Part shown: piece by piece, positions 1 through 11,500 of the stretch
Position numbering within the stretch: position 1 is the stretch's first letter
Layout of the letters: the number at the start of each line of letters is the position of its first letter
NCBI RefSeq assembly: GCF_000005505.3
Contig: NC_016135.3
Location: forward strand, 1,822,001 to 1,886,000
Length of the DNA: 64,000 nucleotides
Direction of reading: 5' to 3'
Source: Brachypodium distachyon
Lineage: Eukaryota > Streptophyta > Magnoliopsida > Poales > Poaceae
The notes under the pieces: generated by a model
What the model was told of the DNA's origin: nothing
The model's database searches: none
The model's input: the letters and a program-made list of their open reading frames with translations, nothing else
Program-made: the position numbers and the translations under genes

Positions 1-2741
1 CATTGCGAATGGGAAACATAGGAAGAATTTTTTTTTTGCAACTTGAACAAGATGAGGGCACTATTGTTGGTCAACATAATTTATGTACCTACATTTCTGA
101 GTATTATAAGAAACTCTTTGGGGAACAAGTCCCAAATTCTTTCTCTATGATGGAGGATAGGACACATGATATTGCGCAGTTGTCTCCGAGGAGAATGGTT
201 ATCTTGTGGTGCCCTTCACTGAGAAGGAGGTGCACGAAGCCATCTCTCAGGTGGAACATAATAAAGCTCCGGGACCATATGGGTTCCTTGCGGAGTTTTA
301 TCAATGTTTTTGGGAGGTTCTCAAGGTTGACTTGATGGCCATGTTTGTCCAGTTACAGTCCGGGGATCTCCCATTATTTAGACTGAATTTTGGTGTCATT
401 ACTCTCCTCCCCAAAAAGGAGGATGCGGTTCAAATTCAACAGTATAGACCTATCTGCCTCCTTAATGTTAGCTTCCAATTTTTTACCAAAGTCGGTACTA
501 ATCGTATTACTGGGATTGCCCATAGGGTTGTTAGGCTGACTCAGACTGCTTTTATGCCAGGGAGACACATTCTTGAGGGTGTTGTTGTGCTTCATGAAAC
601 TATCCATGAAATTCAAAGGAAGAAAATGGATGGTGTCCTTTTTAAAATTGATTTTGAAAAGGCATATGATAAAGTGAATTGGTCTTTCTTGCAACAAGTT
701 CTGCGTATGAAAGGTTTCGCTCCAAAGTGGTGCGAGTGGATTGCTCAATTTGTGCAAGGGGGGGGGGGGGGTGTCGGGATAAGGTTTAATGATGATATTG
801 GTCATTACTTCCAAACCAAAAAAGGATTAAGGCAGGGTGATCCTTTGTCCCCGATTCTTTTCAATATTGTTGCTGATATGCTTGCCATCCTCATTACAAG
901 GGCTAAGGAGGATGGTCAAGTTGGGGGTCTCATTCCTCATCTGTTTGACTGAGGAGTGTCTATTTTATAATATGCCGATGATACTATTATTTTCATGGAG
1001 CACGACTTACAGAAAGCCGTTAATATGAAACTAATTCTCTGTATTTTCGAACAACTTTCAGGACTGAAGATTAATTTTCATAAAAGTGAGCTCTTTTGTT
1101 TTGGTCATGCGAAAGATGAAGAACAGCAGTATAAGCGTCTCTTTGGATGCGAGTCTGGGTCTTTGCCTTTTAAATACTTGGGTATCCCTATTCATTATAG
1201 GAAACTCCTTAACAAAGAATGGAAGTCTGTTGAGGACCGTTTTGAGAAAAAATTGGGATGTTAGCAAGGCAAGTTACTCTCATATGGAGATCGCCTTGTG
1301 CTAAATAACTCTGTTCTCACAAGTATGCCAATGTTTATGTTGTCCTTTCTTGAAATACCTAAAGGGGTACCGAAGCGTCTTGATTTTTATAGATCCATAT
1401 TTTTTTTGGCAAAGTGACGAGCATAAACGAAAATATCTTTTAACAAAGTGGAATATTATTTGTCGTCCCAAAGAACAAGGGGGTTGGGGATCGAGCTTTT
1501 GGATACTAAAAATGTGTGTTTACTCAGCAAATGGCTGTTTAAGCTTCTTAATGAGGAGGGTATGTGGCAAGAGTTGCTACATAATAAATACCTTCATTTT
1601 AAAACTCTTTCTTAAGTTCAGGCTATGGCCGCAGACTCCCCTTTCTGGAAAGGACTTATGCGAGTTAAGACGGCCTTTTTTAATCGAGGTTCTTTTATTG
1701 TTGGGAATGGAATGAGCACTCAGTTTTGGGAAGATACTTGGCTAGGTGATGGACCTCTTGCCCAGCAATATCCATCATTATATAATATTGTGCAACGAAA
1801 AAGTGTTTTGGTTGCGACTGTTCTGTCATCTGTTCCTCTGAATATTGGCTTTAGACATACACTGACAGGGGATAAATGGACATCTTGATTACATTTTGTC
1901 TACCGTTTAATGATGGTTCGCCTTTCTGCCGATCCAGATTCTTTTTCCTGAAAACTTAATTCAAATGGGGTATTTACGGTTAAGTCTACGTATGGGGACT
2001 TAATGGATGGGAATATTGTTTTTCCTCAAAAGTATTTATGGAAGATAAAAATACCTTTGAAAATCAAGATTTTTATGTGGTTTCTTTATAGAAAAGTGCT
2101 GCTGACAAAAGACAATCTTGCTAAGCGCAATTGGGATGGGTGTAACCAATGTTGTTTTTGCAGATTAGAAGAGACTATCCATCACTTGTTTATAACTTGT
2201 CCATATGCTCGTCTTCTACGGCGAATTGTTCATGTATCTTTTAATTTGCCACCTCCAACCAATGTCACAAATATGTTTGGGAATTGGTTGAACGGTGTTG
2301 ATAAAAAACTTAAAACTCAAATTCGGGTGGGAGTTTCTTCTGTTTGTAGGGCTATTTGGAATGGCCGCAATGATATTGTTTTTAACAAAATTAGAGTGCT
2401 TAATTTTTTTGCAGGTACTCTACAGGGCCACTCACTGGATCCGTTTACCGGTGGTCTTATCTACCCCCTGTGGACCAGCGGGTGCTTTTGGATACTGGGT
2501 GCAACCGTCTGGAGACGGTTTCTCGGGATATCTTCAGCCGGGGTGGATGGTGGTCCACTAGTAGAATTCTAGCTACATGATGCATAGGCATTTTTTGTAT
2601 CTTTTATTCCAGTGGTTGATTTTTGTGTCAACTTTGAGTGATGCATAAGTTGTATTTTTGTGACACTGAACTTCGTAATAAAATGGCTGTGTGCATCGGT
2701 TGATGCAGAGGCCGGGGCTTTTCCCCCTTTTCGAAAAAAAA
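1..2741 (+). mobile_element. LINE (non-LTR retrotransposon), 3' part, decayed
   Basis: The element enters from the left edge, so its 5' end is missing. In order it shows reverse transcriptase sequence, the zinc-binding reverse-transcriptase-associated domain (zf-RVT) and a non-coding tail. The tail, about 2690-2741, has the GC-rich hairpin-like 3' end typical of grass LINEs (TGATGCAGAGGCCGGGGC) followed by an A run. Reading frames shift several times, so the copy is dead. No target-site duplication can be tested because one end is outside the window. Confidence 0.85.
206..2572 (+). pseudogene. LINE ORF2 remnant: reverse transcriptase plus zf-RVT domain
   Basis: The longest piece (206-952) holds reverse transcriptase motifs: FKIDFEKAYDKVNW, then KKGLRQGDPLSPILFNIV. 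The expected YADD-type catalytic box is broken at about 950-990, where TATGCCGATGATAC lies in another frame after a stop. Palm and thumb sequence continues in shifted frames (995-1264, 1350-1715, 1625-1888). The zf-RVT domain is at 2003-2280, with WKIKIPLKIKIFMWFL and the cysteine/histidine pattern CNQCCFCRLEETIHHLF. A run of ten or so G at 759-770 inside the RT is a likely slippage site. Function in life: target-primed reverse transcription of the element's own RNA. This copy cannot make that protein. Confidence 0.85.
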
Positions 2742-3780
2742 CCCGATTGGATCCCACTATCGATAGATAACGGAACAACAGAGTTCACCCCCCACATAGC
2801 AGGAGATCTGATCGGTTTATGCGCAAAACATGCACAATTATGCAACATCCAGAGGGCCTCCGTGGATTTCGGGCCCCCTTCATTCCCGAAAGGTATTCTC
2901 CTCAGACCCACTCAATTCCATCCAACAAATTGCTCCGATCTGCTCTGGTTTTGGAGATTTTAGGCAAACCGTAGGTCATAATTAATGGATCTACTTACTC
3001 CTAACAGGGTATAGGTTCCCATTTTGGTTTTGTGTGATCTAAATAGTTACCTTGTTTATTTGTTGCACTGAAATTATTGGCATTACACTATTTGTATGGG
3101 CTAGGAGGGGGAGTATGGAGTAAGGAGAAGTAACTATTTGTGAAATTATTGGCATTTACACTCAAATTATTGGCATTAGGCTTTGGAAATTATTTGGCAT
3201 TACACTATTTGCACATAGTATTATCTAAAGATGTTTACTCACTTTTAGGTGTGGATGTTACAGTTGAACTCTTAGGTGTGGATTTCACCGTGCTTGAACT
3301 CGTGTACTCCGTATAAAAAAAATTACACCTTAGCTTTTAATTGCCGTATATCATGAAGTTCTGATTCTGTTCGAGTTCCGATACTCATTCTACAAATACC
3401 AATTTACAATTTCTTACTGTTGCAAATTTGCAATATAACTTGCGAAGCACATGCCAATCTTGCACTGACATTGTAGTCAGTATACATGCTCCATTATTAT
3501 ATATTCTCTCCAAGTGCGTGGCAGAATGTATGACCGTTTAAGGGAGACCCCTATAATATAAATAGGAATCTAAATTACATCCGTGAGGACCTGAACACAG
3601 ATGTTAGAATTGTACATCCACTTCTCCAACCAAGTAAGCTAGACCCACTTCCTCATGAATGTATGACCGTAAGTACTTATATGGCTAGCCTGGACAGAAG
3701 CATTTCATACATGCATGTAAGAATTACTGCTAGGCCATCTCTCTTTTTGGCTAGTCACGAAATTAATTTACATAATGAAT
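2742..3780. other. Intergenic stretch, no gene recognised
   Basis: A short open frame at 2691-2963 (+) runs through the LINE tail and has no recognisable domain. The rest is AT-rich with short direct repeats of a 'aaattattggcatta' word at about 3070-3210. Nothing else can be supported. Confidence 0.5.
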
Positions 3781-4560
3781 AAGATTAGGACCGAATTGAA
3801 GGACCACGCAGCGACATCCCATCTAATTTATAAACGGAAAATATATAGACATTTTAGGAGCGATCTATTTGATTGATACTCACAGTTATTCATATATAAT
3901 TGCATTTTCTGCATCACTGGATCTTGATCCAATGGCTGAACTTCGCCCTAAATACGATCGGAACCACAAGATCCAGTATTATACATGTTGGACCATCAAT
4001 GTCTCGAGAATGTATATACTACTTTAATTTTATGAAGAATGTCGTTCACGTTTTTCGAAACCGAACTTTACCAACGATTAGACCAATAATATTTAGATTA
4101 TATGTTACAAATTTTATGTTGTTCAAAATGTTTTTGAAATACGAATTCAATGATATAATTTTCATAACAGATTACCCTCAAATCATTAGTCTAAATATTA
4201 AATATTGGTTAAAGTAAAATATTGAATGCATGCGTGCTATGCTTTCTAAAAAGAAGGGAGTAATCAGTAAGATCATGACGCAACTGAAGGACCACCACGC
4301 TTAGCAACAGCCTATCTAACGTACAAATGCAGGATGACGTCATGCCTATCAAATCTTAAAGTGTGTCCATTTCACAGTAATGCTGTATCTTGTTTGCCGC
4401 AGCGGGCGCTCATGAATCCAGTTGGCGATGCTGCTTGAGGTCGAGATTGAAGCATTGATGTGAGGTACACTATTATACCACATGCATAACTGGATCTCGA
4501 TCCAATGGCCAGCATTACCCCTTAACCGCCTAATTTCTTTTTTTTTCCAAACTCGATACA
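3781..4560. repeat. Two diverged direct copies of a short non-coding sequence
   Basis: A segment at about 3781-3960 (TTGAAGGACCAC, later CACTGGATCTTGATCC) reappears at about 4265-4530 (CTGAAGGACCACCAC, later AACTGGATCTCGATCC) in the same orientation. Spacing within each copy differs, so indels have accumulated. No protein similarity was found. It may be an unclassified repeat or a duplicated promoter fragment. Confidence 0.45.
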
Positions 4561-5235
4561 TTAATTAAGAATAATAGAATTACTCAGTTAATTAACAAAA
4601 AGCCAAAGAAAAACAGTAACAAATGTTCATGGAACCGTCATGAAACATGACCACACCAAGAACCACATTGACCGACGTGGCCACCCACACTCAATTAACG
4701 CACACAGTCGAGAAAATAACCGTCGAGATTACTCACTGAAGTCATCGTCATCACACTAACACTTTTCCAAAGCTGGCCACTCCAACTTCTCCACTAACCG
4801 CTTAATTTCTAAGGCCGCCAAATTGATTAAATGAGACTTCAGTAAAACCAATGTATGGCCTCAACTTGGCGTGTACATGGACCACGGCATCATTATTAGT
4901 AGAAAAAAGGTAAGATAGATTTCTCTCGAAACAGCCAGAGCCCAGTGACGCGTGTGATGGATCGAGTACGTGTATGAAGTGCACACATATGCATAGAGTT
5001 ATTATGGTGCTAACTACCGTATTGAAGTGAATGAAGATAGCGTTCAACAACCAACAGATTCCAGTTTTCAGGAGTAAAATAGGAGCATGCTGGCTTCCTG
5101 GTTCCGACGCCAACCTAGGTCCGACCTTTTGTCAAGAACATCCCATCAGTCGAGACGTCAGGACAAAATTCAGGCAAACTTTTCTTCCTTTTTTTTAGAA
5201 AGACCCTTTTCTTCTTTTTTTTGTGAAAACAACCA
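4561..5235. other. Intergenic stretch, nothing recognised
   Basis: AT-rich sequence with only short open frames that show no domain, codon bias or conserved motif. I see no supported feature. Confidence 0.4.
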
Positions 5236-5239
5236 GGCA

Positions 5240-5408
5240 AATTTGGGTTCTGCATCCTGGCCGCCGCCGGTCCTGCCCTCCCTTCGCCTTAGAAGAGTCC
5301 TCCCCTCGTGCCGCCGCTCCTCGCCCGCGCCCTGGCCGCTGCCGGTCCTGCACGCCTCCGCTCCGCCACCGCCACCGCCCAACGCCCAAGACGAAGGACG
5401 CCGCCCGT
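5240..5408 (+). other. GC-rich exon-like segment ending in a strong splice donor
   Basis: A sharp island of C/G-rich sequence rich in CCGCC and CCGCCG sits in AT-rich surroundings and ends in CCGCCC|GTAAGTTTTTC, a near-consensus plant 5' splice site followed by a T-rich intron-like run. This is how 5' exons of grass genes look. The translated frames are low-complexity Pro/Arg/Ser and give no family. No downstream coding exon was recognised on this strand, so it may be a gene remnant or a piece captured by a transposon. Confidence 0.3.
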
Positions 5409-6033
5409 AAGTTTTTCTTTTTTAATTTTTTTCTTATGGAATTTAAAAGTTAATAATAAAACATAAAAATAAAAAGTTCAAAAAAATAAAAGTTGAAACA
5501 TAAAACCTTAAAACCTTTCGAATAAAAAAGTAGAAGTTCAGAAAATAAAAATAAAAAGATCAAAGAATAAAAGCCAACAAGCAAAATATAAGAAGTTGTC
5601 AAAAATGGCAAAACAAAATCAGACAACCCAAAAATGGGATGTCGGTAATCGTCCGTCAGTAACGTTTTGGGTGGTCGTCCGCCAAATATTTGGCCCCTAT
5701 ACATGCCACCCTTTCTCTGACTAATCGAAAATCTACCTCAGATCGATATATATGTAATTTGTTTGGTCCTTGGATAATCAGCACAGTAAGATGAATTGTT
5801 TCCGTCAGCTCCGGTGAGGAGCTACATGCAGAAAACGATCACCGTATGTGGACAACTGCTAAGGCCCCCAACGAAATACTATTACTAATAAATAGCTACA
5901 CCGATACAGTAAAAAATATAGTGTCTAAAAGGTATGTGTCACCAATTTCCTTTCAGCTTTACAAGCATCGCATGGCTGAAGGACCAAATATTTTTACTGA
6001 TGTGTCTTTTCTTGGAAGCCCACGGCTTCAAAT

Positions 6034-6510
6034 TTGTCTTTTCTTGCAGGTACAAAGAATAAAGCAGGCATTGGTATCTTTATGCATCGGGTTGGAGTAC
6101 AAAACTATTCTGTTTTTGTGGAGGTTTCCGCATTTGCAGGTTCATCACTTGAAATGGAGGTTCAAGCACTGGAGCTGGCAGCACAGATTGGAGCAGCCAT
6201 GGGAGTTCATCAGCCAAATTTCTTAATTGACAAGAATGTTCTCGCAGAAGCTGTGGTAAAAAGCGACCCAATCAAGTATCCAGGACATTGGCATATAAAG
6301 CCAAATTATCTTCTATATTCAAAACTCGGATGCAAGAGTTATCAAAAGTAGAAGAGAAAACAACAAGATAGCTCACAGGCAAGCACATGATTCTTACAAG
6401 CTCCATAATGTTCAAGCTTTCTTTTGTAGTTGTGAAGGGTTAGCACATAATCCATCATCTTGCCCTGAAAAAGCTGTTATCAGCTCTCTAAATGTGCAGG
6501 TTTGAACATT
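6034..6510 (+). pseudogene. RNase H-like fragment of a LINE-type element
   Basis: The open piece 6034-6351 contains KAGIGIFMHRVGV and LEMEVQALELAAQIGAAM, the pattern of plant RNase H-like (RVT_3) domains attached to LINEs: a strand start, then the E-x-x-A-L-x-L-A helix. After a stop at 6349 the similarity continues in a shifted frame to about 6505 (IAHRQAHDSYK-like, then a conserved Cys-containing tail). There is no reverse transcriptase nearby, so this is an isolated scrap. Confidence 0.55.
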
Positions 6511-6611
6511 GTTGTTAGTGACATGTTTATAAAGTGGTAATAAAATCTTCTTTTGCAAAAAAAATAATAATCCTACATGGGTTAACAAAGAGGCTATATA
6601 TCAACAGTATA

Positions 6612-6770
6612 CCTTCGTTCCTCCAAGCGAGCTTGGTTGAGGATCGTCCATTCATCTTCCATCAGTGTCTACATCCTTGCAAATGGCCAGCTCACCTGTC
6701 ACGCCATGCTCGTTCATGTAACATTGTACAGTGCCTGACTGCTTGCTACCTCCCGCTTGCACTTTCGACG
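6612..6770 (-). pseudogene. Terpene synthase last-exon remnant
   Basis: Read on the minus strand from an intact-looking acceptor (ATATTTGCAG) at 6771, the sequence matches the beginning of exon 7 of the terpene synthase at 8567-15140: RRKCK, then (after a frame slip) QCYMNEHGVTGELAI, then in another frame EDEWTILNQARLEERR. At least two frame breaks are present and the rest of the exon is missing. No other TPS exon lies beside it. It is a partial duplicate of a neighbour and opposite to it in orientation. The homology is clear; the cause of the duplication is not. Confidence 0.8.
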
Positions 6771-6870
6771 CTGCAAATATATGCATGTTTATGTTTATTG
6801 CATGTACCACCTTAATTATCCGGTGAAAATCCTCATTCGGTGCAAACCGTGCAAACTCTATAAAACCCAT

Positions 6871-8510
6871 GTTTAGAAGTTTTAAAAAAATTCTAAAAAA
6901 CTATCATATGTTGGGACTGTGATGTTCTACAAACCTGCAAAATTTCAAGTTCAAAATTAAAGGCATTTGGGAGAAATTAAAAAGAGAAATTTACAATGAA
7001 TAGTGTCAAACACTGAAAAACACTATTCATGCCAAAAAAATATTCGCTGCTACCAAACGACATTGAGTTTGGACTTAAAGTTTACACATATATAAAACAT
7101 CACTTTTCTAACATATGCAAATTTTTTTGAGAATTTTTTTAACTTTTTTGATGAAATTTTCACAGTTTGCACCATGGAGGCGGTTTTCACCGGATACTTC
7201 GCCATATATGTATCCTTGGTAGTAGTAAAAAAGATCTGTTTCAAAACTTAAGGTGCCGGGTCCTTCTTTTTCTTAGTACATGCATGGTGTATAAGGTTTT
7301 ATGAAGACCAAAAAAATGACCACAAATTTCTGCGCTATATGTGATTTATATGAGTAATTCAGTCACAAATTTAGGGTCATAAAAATCACTATTAACAAAG
7401 TAATTTGATAAAAAAATTGCTGATCTTAATTCATGCATATTCCTCACCGGTTAAAAGCAAAGAGAATGGGGATTAGCTTGGGGCGGCGGCGAACGTGGGG
7501 TCTGCATTGGTCCGAGCAGAGGCTGGAGCTCTGTACCTAGCTGCTAGGAGGCTGGGAACGGAGGCGATGAGCTGATGCGGTGGCGGCAGCCACTACGCAC
7601 CGGCGTGGTCTTGGAGCTTGACAACAGGGCGACATGGTCTTGGAGGAGTTGGAGCTCAAGTGGGGAGATGGCGACGGATCTGGCAAGATTGGGGAGAGCG
7701 GCAGATCCTCGAGTGGGGGTGGCGGCAGCGGATCCGGCAGGTTATGGTGGCGGGGGATCCTGGGGAGATGAGGAGAGCATCGGATCCGGGGAGACATGGA
7801 GGGCGGCGGCACTTGTTTGGGGGATTCGGTGTGGTGGCATTTTGCCCGTTATTACGGTGTGCCGTAGGGGCAATCCCACAAAACGCTAGTAGAGAAGCCC
7901 GGAAAGCTACTCCAGACTAGTTTCTCCCCACAGCTGACTTTGCACTACGATTTGGTGGGGCTGTCAGGAAGAACTGAGGATAAGTTTTCACTTATTTTGG
8001 AATTCAGCTGCCTGTGACCTAGAATCTGGGCTAGAAGCCCAAAAGAAGGGGCAGATCAGTGCCATGTACTATCTCTGTTTCGGATTTTTGGCCCTGCATG
8101 TATCTACAGGTCGACTATTTAACTCATGTTATTTCTGTATTTTTACTTTCATGCTCTTTTTCTGGCGAGAGTTGTACCCCGAGAGAAGAACGACCGGACA
8201 AGGGAACCCGGCCGATGGAGCTTGTGTGGATCGAGCTCGAGCGGCTCCCTGCGGATGGACGGAAAAAAGAGCATGGGTCGACTAGATTTCAGGAATGATT
8301 CTGACCGTCGGCCTTAGATTTACAGTTAATGGATGAGCACTGGACACGCTGGCTCACGTGTACGGCGAGATGGGAATATTGGCACATATACGAAGAATCC
8401 ACCGATCAGACGTACGTCCGACGGCAATGTTTTTGGTATCTCCTGGTAATAGGTACTGTACACAGACTCCTCCAAAGGCGATGTTTCTAGACTGAAACAG
8501 ACTCAGTATT
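6871..8510. other. Intergenic region with a GC-rich island at about 7480-7950
   Basis: 6871-7480 is AT-rich without a gene. The island 7480-7950 is purine-rich on the + strand (GGCGG, GGGGAGATG, GGATCCGG words); frames on both strands are open by composition, but no protein family is recognisable. 7950-8510 is the upstream region of the TPS gene. No CDS is supported. Confidence 0.4.
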
Positions 8511-8516
8511 AAACTG

Positions 8517-8522
8517 TATATA
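8517..8522 (+). promoter_or_regulatory. Candidate TATA box of TPS1
   Basis: TATATA lies 50 bases before the first in-frame ATG (8567) of the terpene synthase. The spacing would place transcription start near 8545-8550 and make 8567 the first AUG in the transcript. Confidence 0.45.
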
Positions 8523-8566
8523 GCTCGGCCGGCCGGGTATCTGAGATCAGATAATCCAGATGCGAT

Positions 8567-11500
8567 ATGGATTGCTTGTTCTACTTCTGCTTCAGCCCCT
8601 GCACGACTGAGATGCCATCAGACTCCAGCGCCTGCGTCTTGTCAAGGAAGCTGCGAGGAAGAGTGCCCAAGCCCCCAAGGCACCCCATCAAGCTTTTGTC
8701 CTGCAGGATTGCCCGAATCCATGAAGCTCTGCCCGAATCTCAAGTGGGCATCGCTTCTTCCACCTGTGATGACAAACAGACCGCCCATGAGCCCTCGCCG
8801 TGGGGTGACTTCTTCATCGGATACGAGCCAATGCAGGTATCATGGAAAACCTTTTTTTTTACTAATAAGTTTCTATATCCATTTTTAAATATAACAAGTC
8901 TAAACTTTATCCCAAGTCTAAGTTTATAGAAAAACGTACTAATATTTACAATAGCAAAAAATATGTTAAGAGGACTAACTCAATACAACCCCCTCCCAAA
9001 TTCAGAAGTGTAGGATGGTCTTTTCACGTTTTTTCTTTAACTTCCTTTTGCTTTCCTTTTACCTAATCTTTTTCTTTCTCCTGGCTCATTCTTCTCTCGC
9101 AAAGTATCTGCAGTTTAAAGTATTATTTTGACAATCCCATCGGTGAGATTGTGCGAAATTGTGTCTACTATGACGGTGTGAAATTTCGTCTCGATCCGAC
9201 GGTGAAATCTCCGGCCAACTCCAAAACACCAAGTGTTGTTCGGATTCCTCGCGGCCGTGCGTCACAGCACGAATGTCTGAATTGTTCGCATGTTTCCCGT
9301 TGATCCAATCATTATTTCGACGATCCCTTCGGTGAGATTGTGCGTAATTTTTTCTACTACCACAGTGTAAAATTTAGTCGTGATCGAATGGTGGAATCTT
9401 CAGAAAACTTGAAAACACCGAGTGTTGTTTGAATTTCTTGCGACCCTGCGAGACAGCACAAACGTCCAAATTGTTCGCATGTTCCCCGCTGCCTCAAGAA
9501 AGATTTTTCCGATCCCTTCGGTGATAATGTGCGGAATGTTGTGTACCACTACAATGTGAAATTTCATCGCGCTCCAACGGTGGAATCTCCAGAAAATTGC
9601 AAAACACCGAGCGTTGTTTGGATTTCTCACAGCCATGCGGGACAGCACAAACGTCCGACTTGTTCGCATATTTTCCGCTGGCTCAAGAAGTATTTCACTG
9701 ATCCCTTCGGTAGGATTGTGCGGAATTGTGTCTACAATCTCGTGAAATTTCGTCGCGATCCAACGGTGCAATCTCCGGCAAAATAAAAAACACCTAGTGT
9801 TGGTCGGAGCCAGGTGGAAAGAAGAGAAAAAATATTAATTAATGTCCACCATGACCTTTTTTATGAAGCGGAACGGAGTGATCTGGACCGTCCTTGTGTT
9901 TTCTTTGGAGTAGAGGGGGTGTATTGAATCAGAGGTCATATGTTAATAAAATGATATTTTTAAGGCGACTGATTGTAAGTCGACGCTAGCAAGCGTATGA
10001 TCCAATCACTGAGATTCGTGCAAAACTCATACAAGCATAAATGATGAAAAAATCTTAATCAGGTGTCTATGATCGTCGATTGAGAAATAACGATTTTTAA
10101 GTTGACCGAAAAATAGACATTTCCATAATAAAACTAATGTAAAATCGTAAATGTTGGTAAGTGTCTATAAAAATTTAGTGAAAGTTTAAATTTTTTACTT
10201 AGAACAAGTTAGAACTTCTTGCATATTTAGGACCAGAGCACTCCAACGTCTAAGAGAATTAATTTTGCTTCTCGGATTCGTTTTTTCTTCAAAAATGAGG
10301 GAGTATCCCGGGCTCTGCATCGATTGATGCACACGGCCATAATTCTCCGATTACGTACCAAGGCACTGCAGTAATCGATCAATAATTCAGGATGCATGCA
10401 CTTTTTTTTTTATAAAAAAACTGTAAGAAAGTCCCTACAATAATTTAAACCTTCTGCTGGATGAAGCCATGCCCACACAACTTTACCACCACACCAAGAT
10501 GTGGTTACCAATATGCATGCACTTACAGCAGGGGTCGACGGAATGGATGAATGTGCAAGTGGATAAACTGAAGGAGGACGTACGCATGTTTCTCAAGACT
10601 TGCAACAACACAAGGGCAAGAATGTTCTTACTGGATACACTCCAACGTCTCGGGATAGATCACCATTTTCAAGACTGGATCGATGCCGCGTTGATCGAAA
10701 TCCTAGAGAGTACTGAATTTAGTAGCTCCTCCAGCCTCCAAGAAGTTTCTCTTCGGTTTCGCTTGCTTAGGGAGCACGGGTATTGGCTATCTCCAGGTAT
10801 ATCCATATATGTCATATGCATTGAACAAAATCCTTACCTGACTTGAGGTAACTATGCATATGTTTTAGCTAGTTAGCGGCTTGATAATTGAGTAATCGAG
10901 CTTAATTACTTAAATTACTAGTATTTCTTTCTCCTCCAACGTACAGAAATGCCTTTTGGATTGTGCAGATGTTTTCAACAAATTCATGGCTGACGATGGG
11001 AGCTTCAGCAAGTATCTTACGAATGATCCAAGGGGTCTATTAAGTTTATACAACGCAGCTCATCTTCTCGTTCAAGGTGAACCAATACTCGAAGAAGCCA
11101 TCAGTTTTGCAAGGCATCATCTCGAATCAATGAGTGGCAGTCTAAAGTCCCCACTAGCCGGGGAAGTCAAACGTGCCCTTCACATACCATTGCCAAGGAC
11201 CTGCAGGAGGGCGGAAACGCTGCATTATATCTCGAATTATGAAAAAGAGGAAGGGCACGACCCAATTCTTCTGGAGCTCGCAAAACTGGATTTCAACCTC
11301 CTGCAGTATGTCCACTTGAAGGAACTGAGAGCTATCACTGAGTATGTTAATTTCTCTCTCTCTCTCTCTAAAATAATTCCGTAGGAGCTCTAGCCTAGTC
11401 TCGTATTTCTGAATAGACACATTCAGTCCAGACCCAAGGGAGAGGGATCGGATTAGTGTACGTTCAGAGGATATCCTCACCTCGCTACTCAAAAAGACCC

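Noticed and set aside
3..335. Open frame at the left edge as a separate gene
   Set aside because: It overlaps the LINE RT in another frame and its content matches LINE sequence upstream of the RT domain; treated as part of the element.
5170..5410. Overlapping plus- and minus-strand Pro/Arg/Gly-rich frames
   Set aside because: Open only because of GC-rich composition; no domain, and two strands are equally open.
7537..7920. Several overlapping frames in a GC-rich island as a gene
   Set aside because: All frames are low-complexity and open on both strands; no conserved motif or splice structure supports one.
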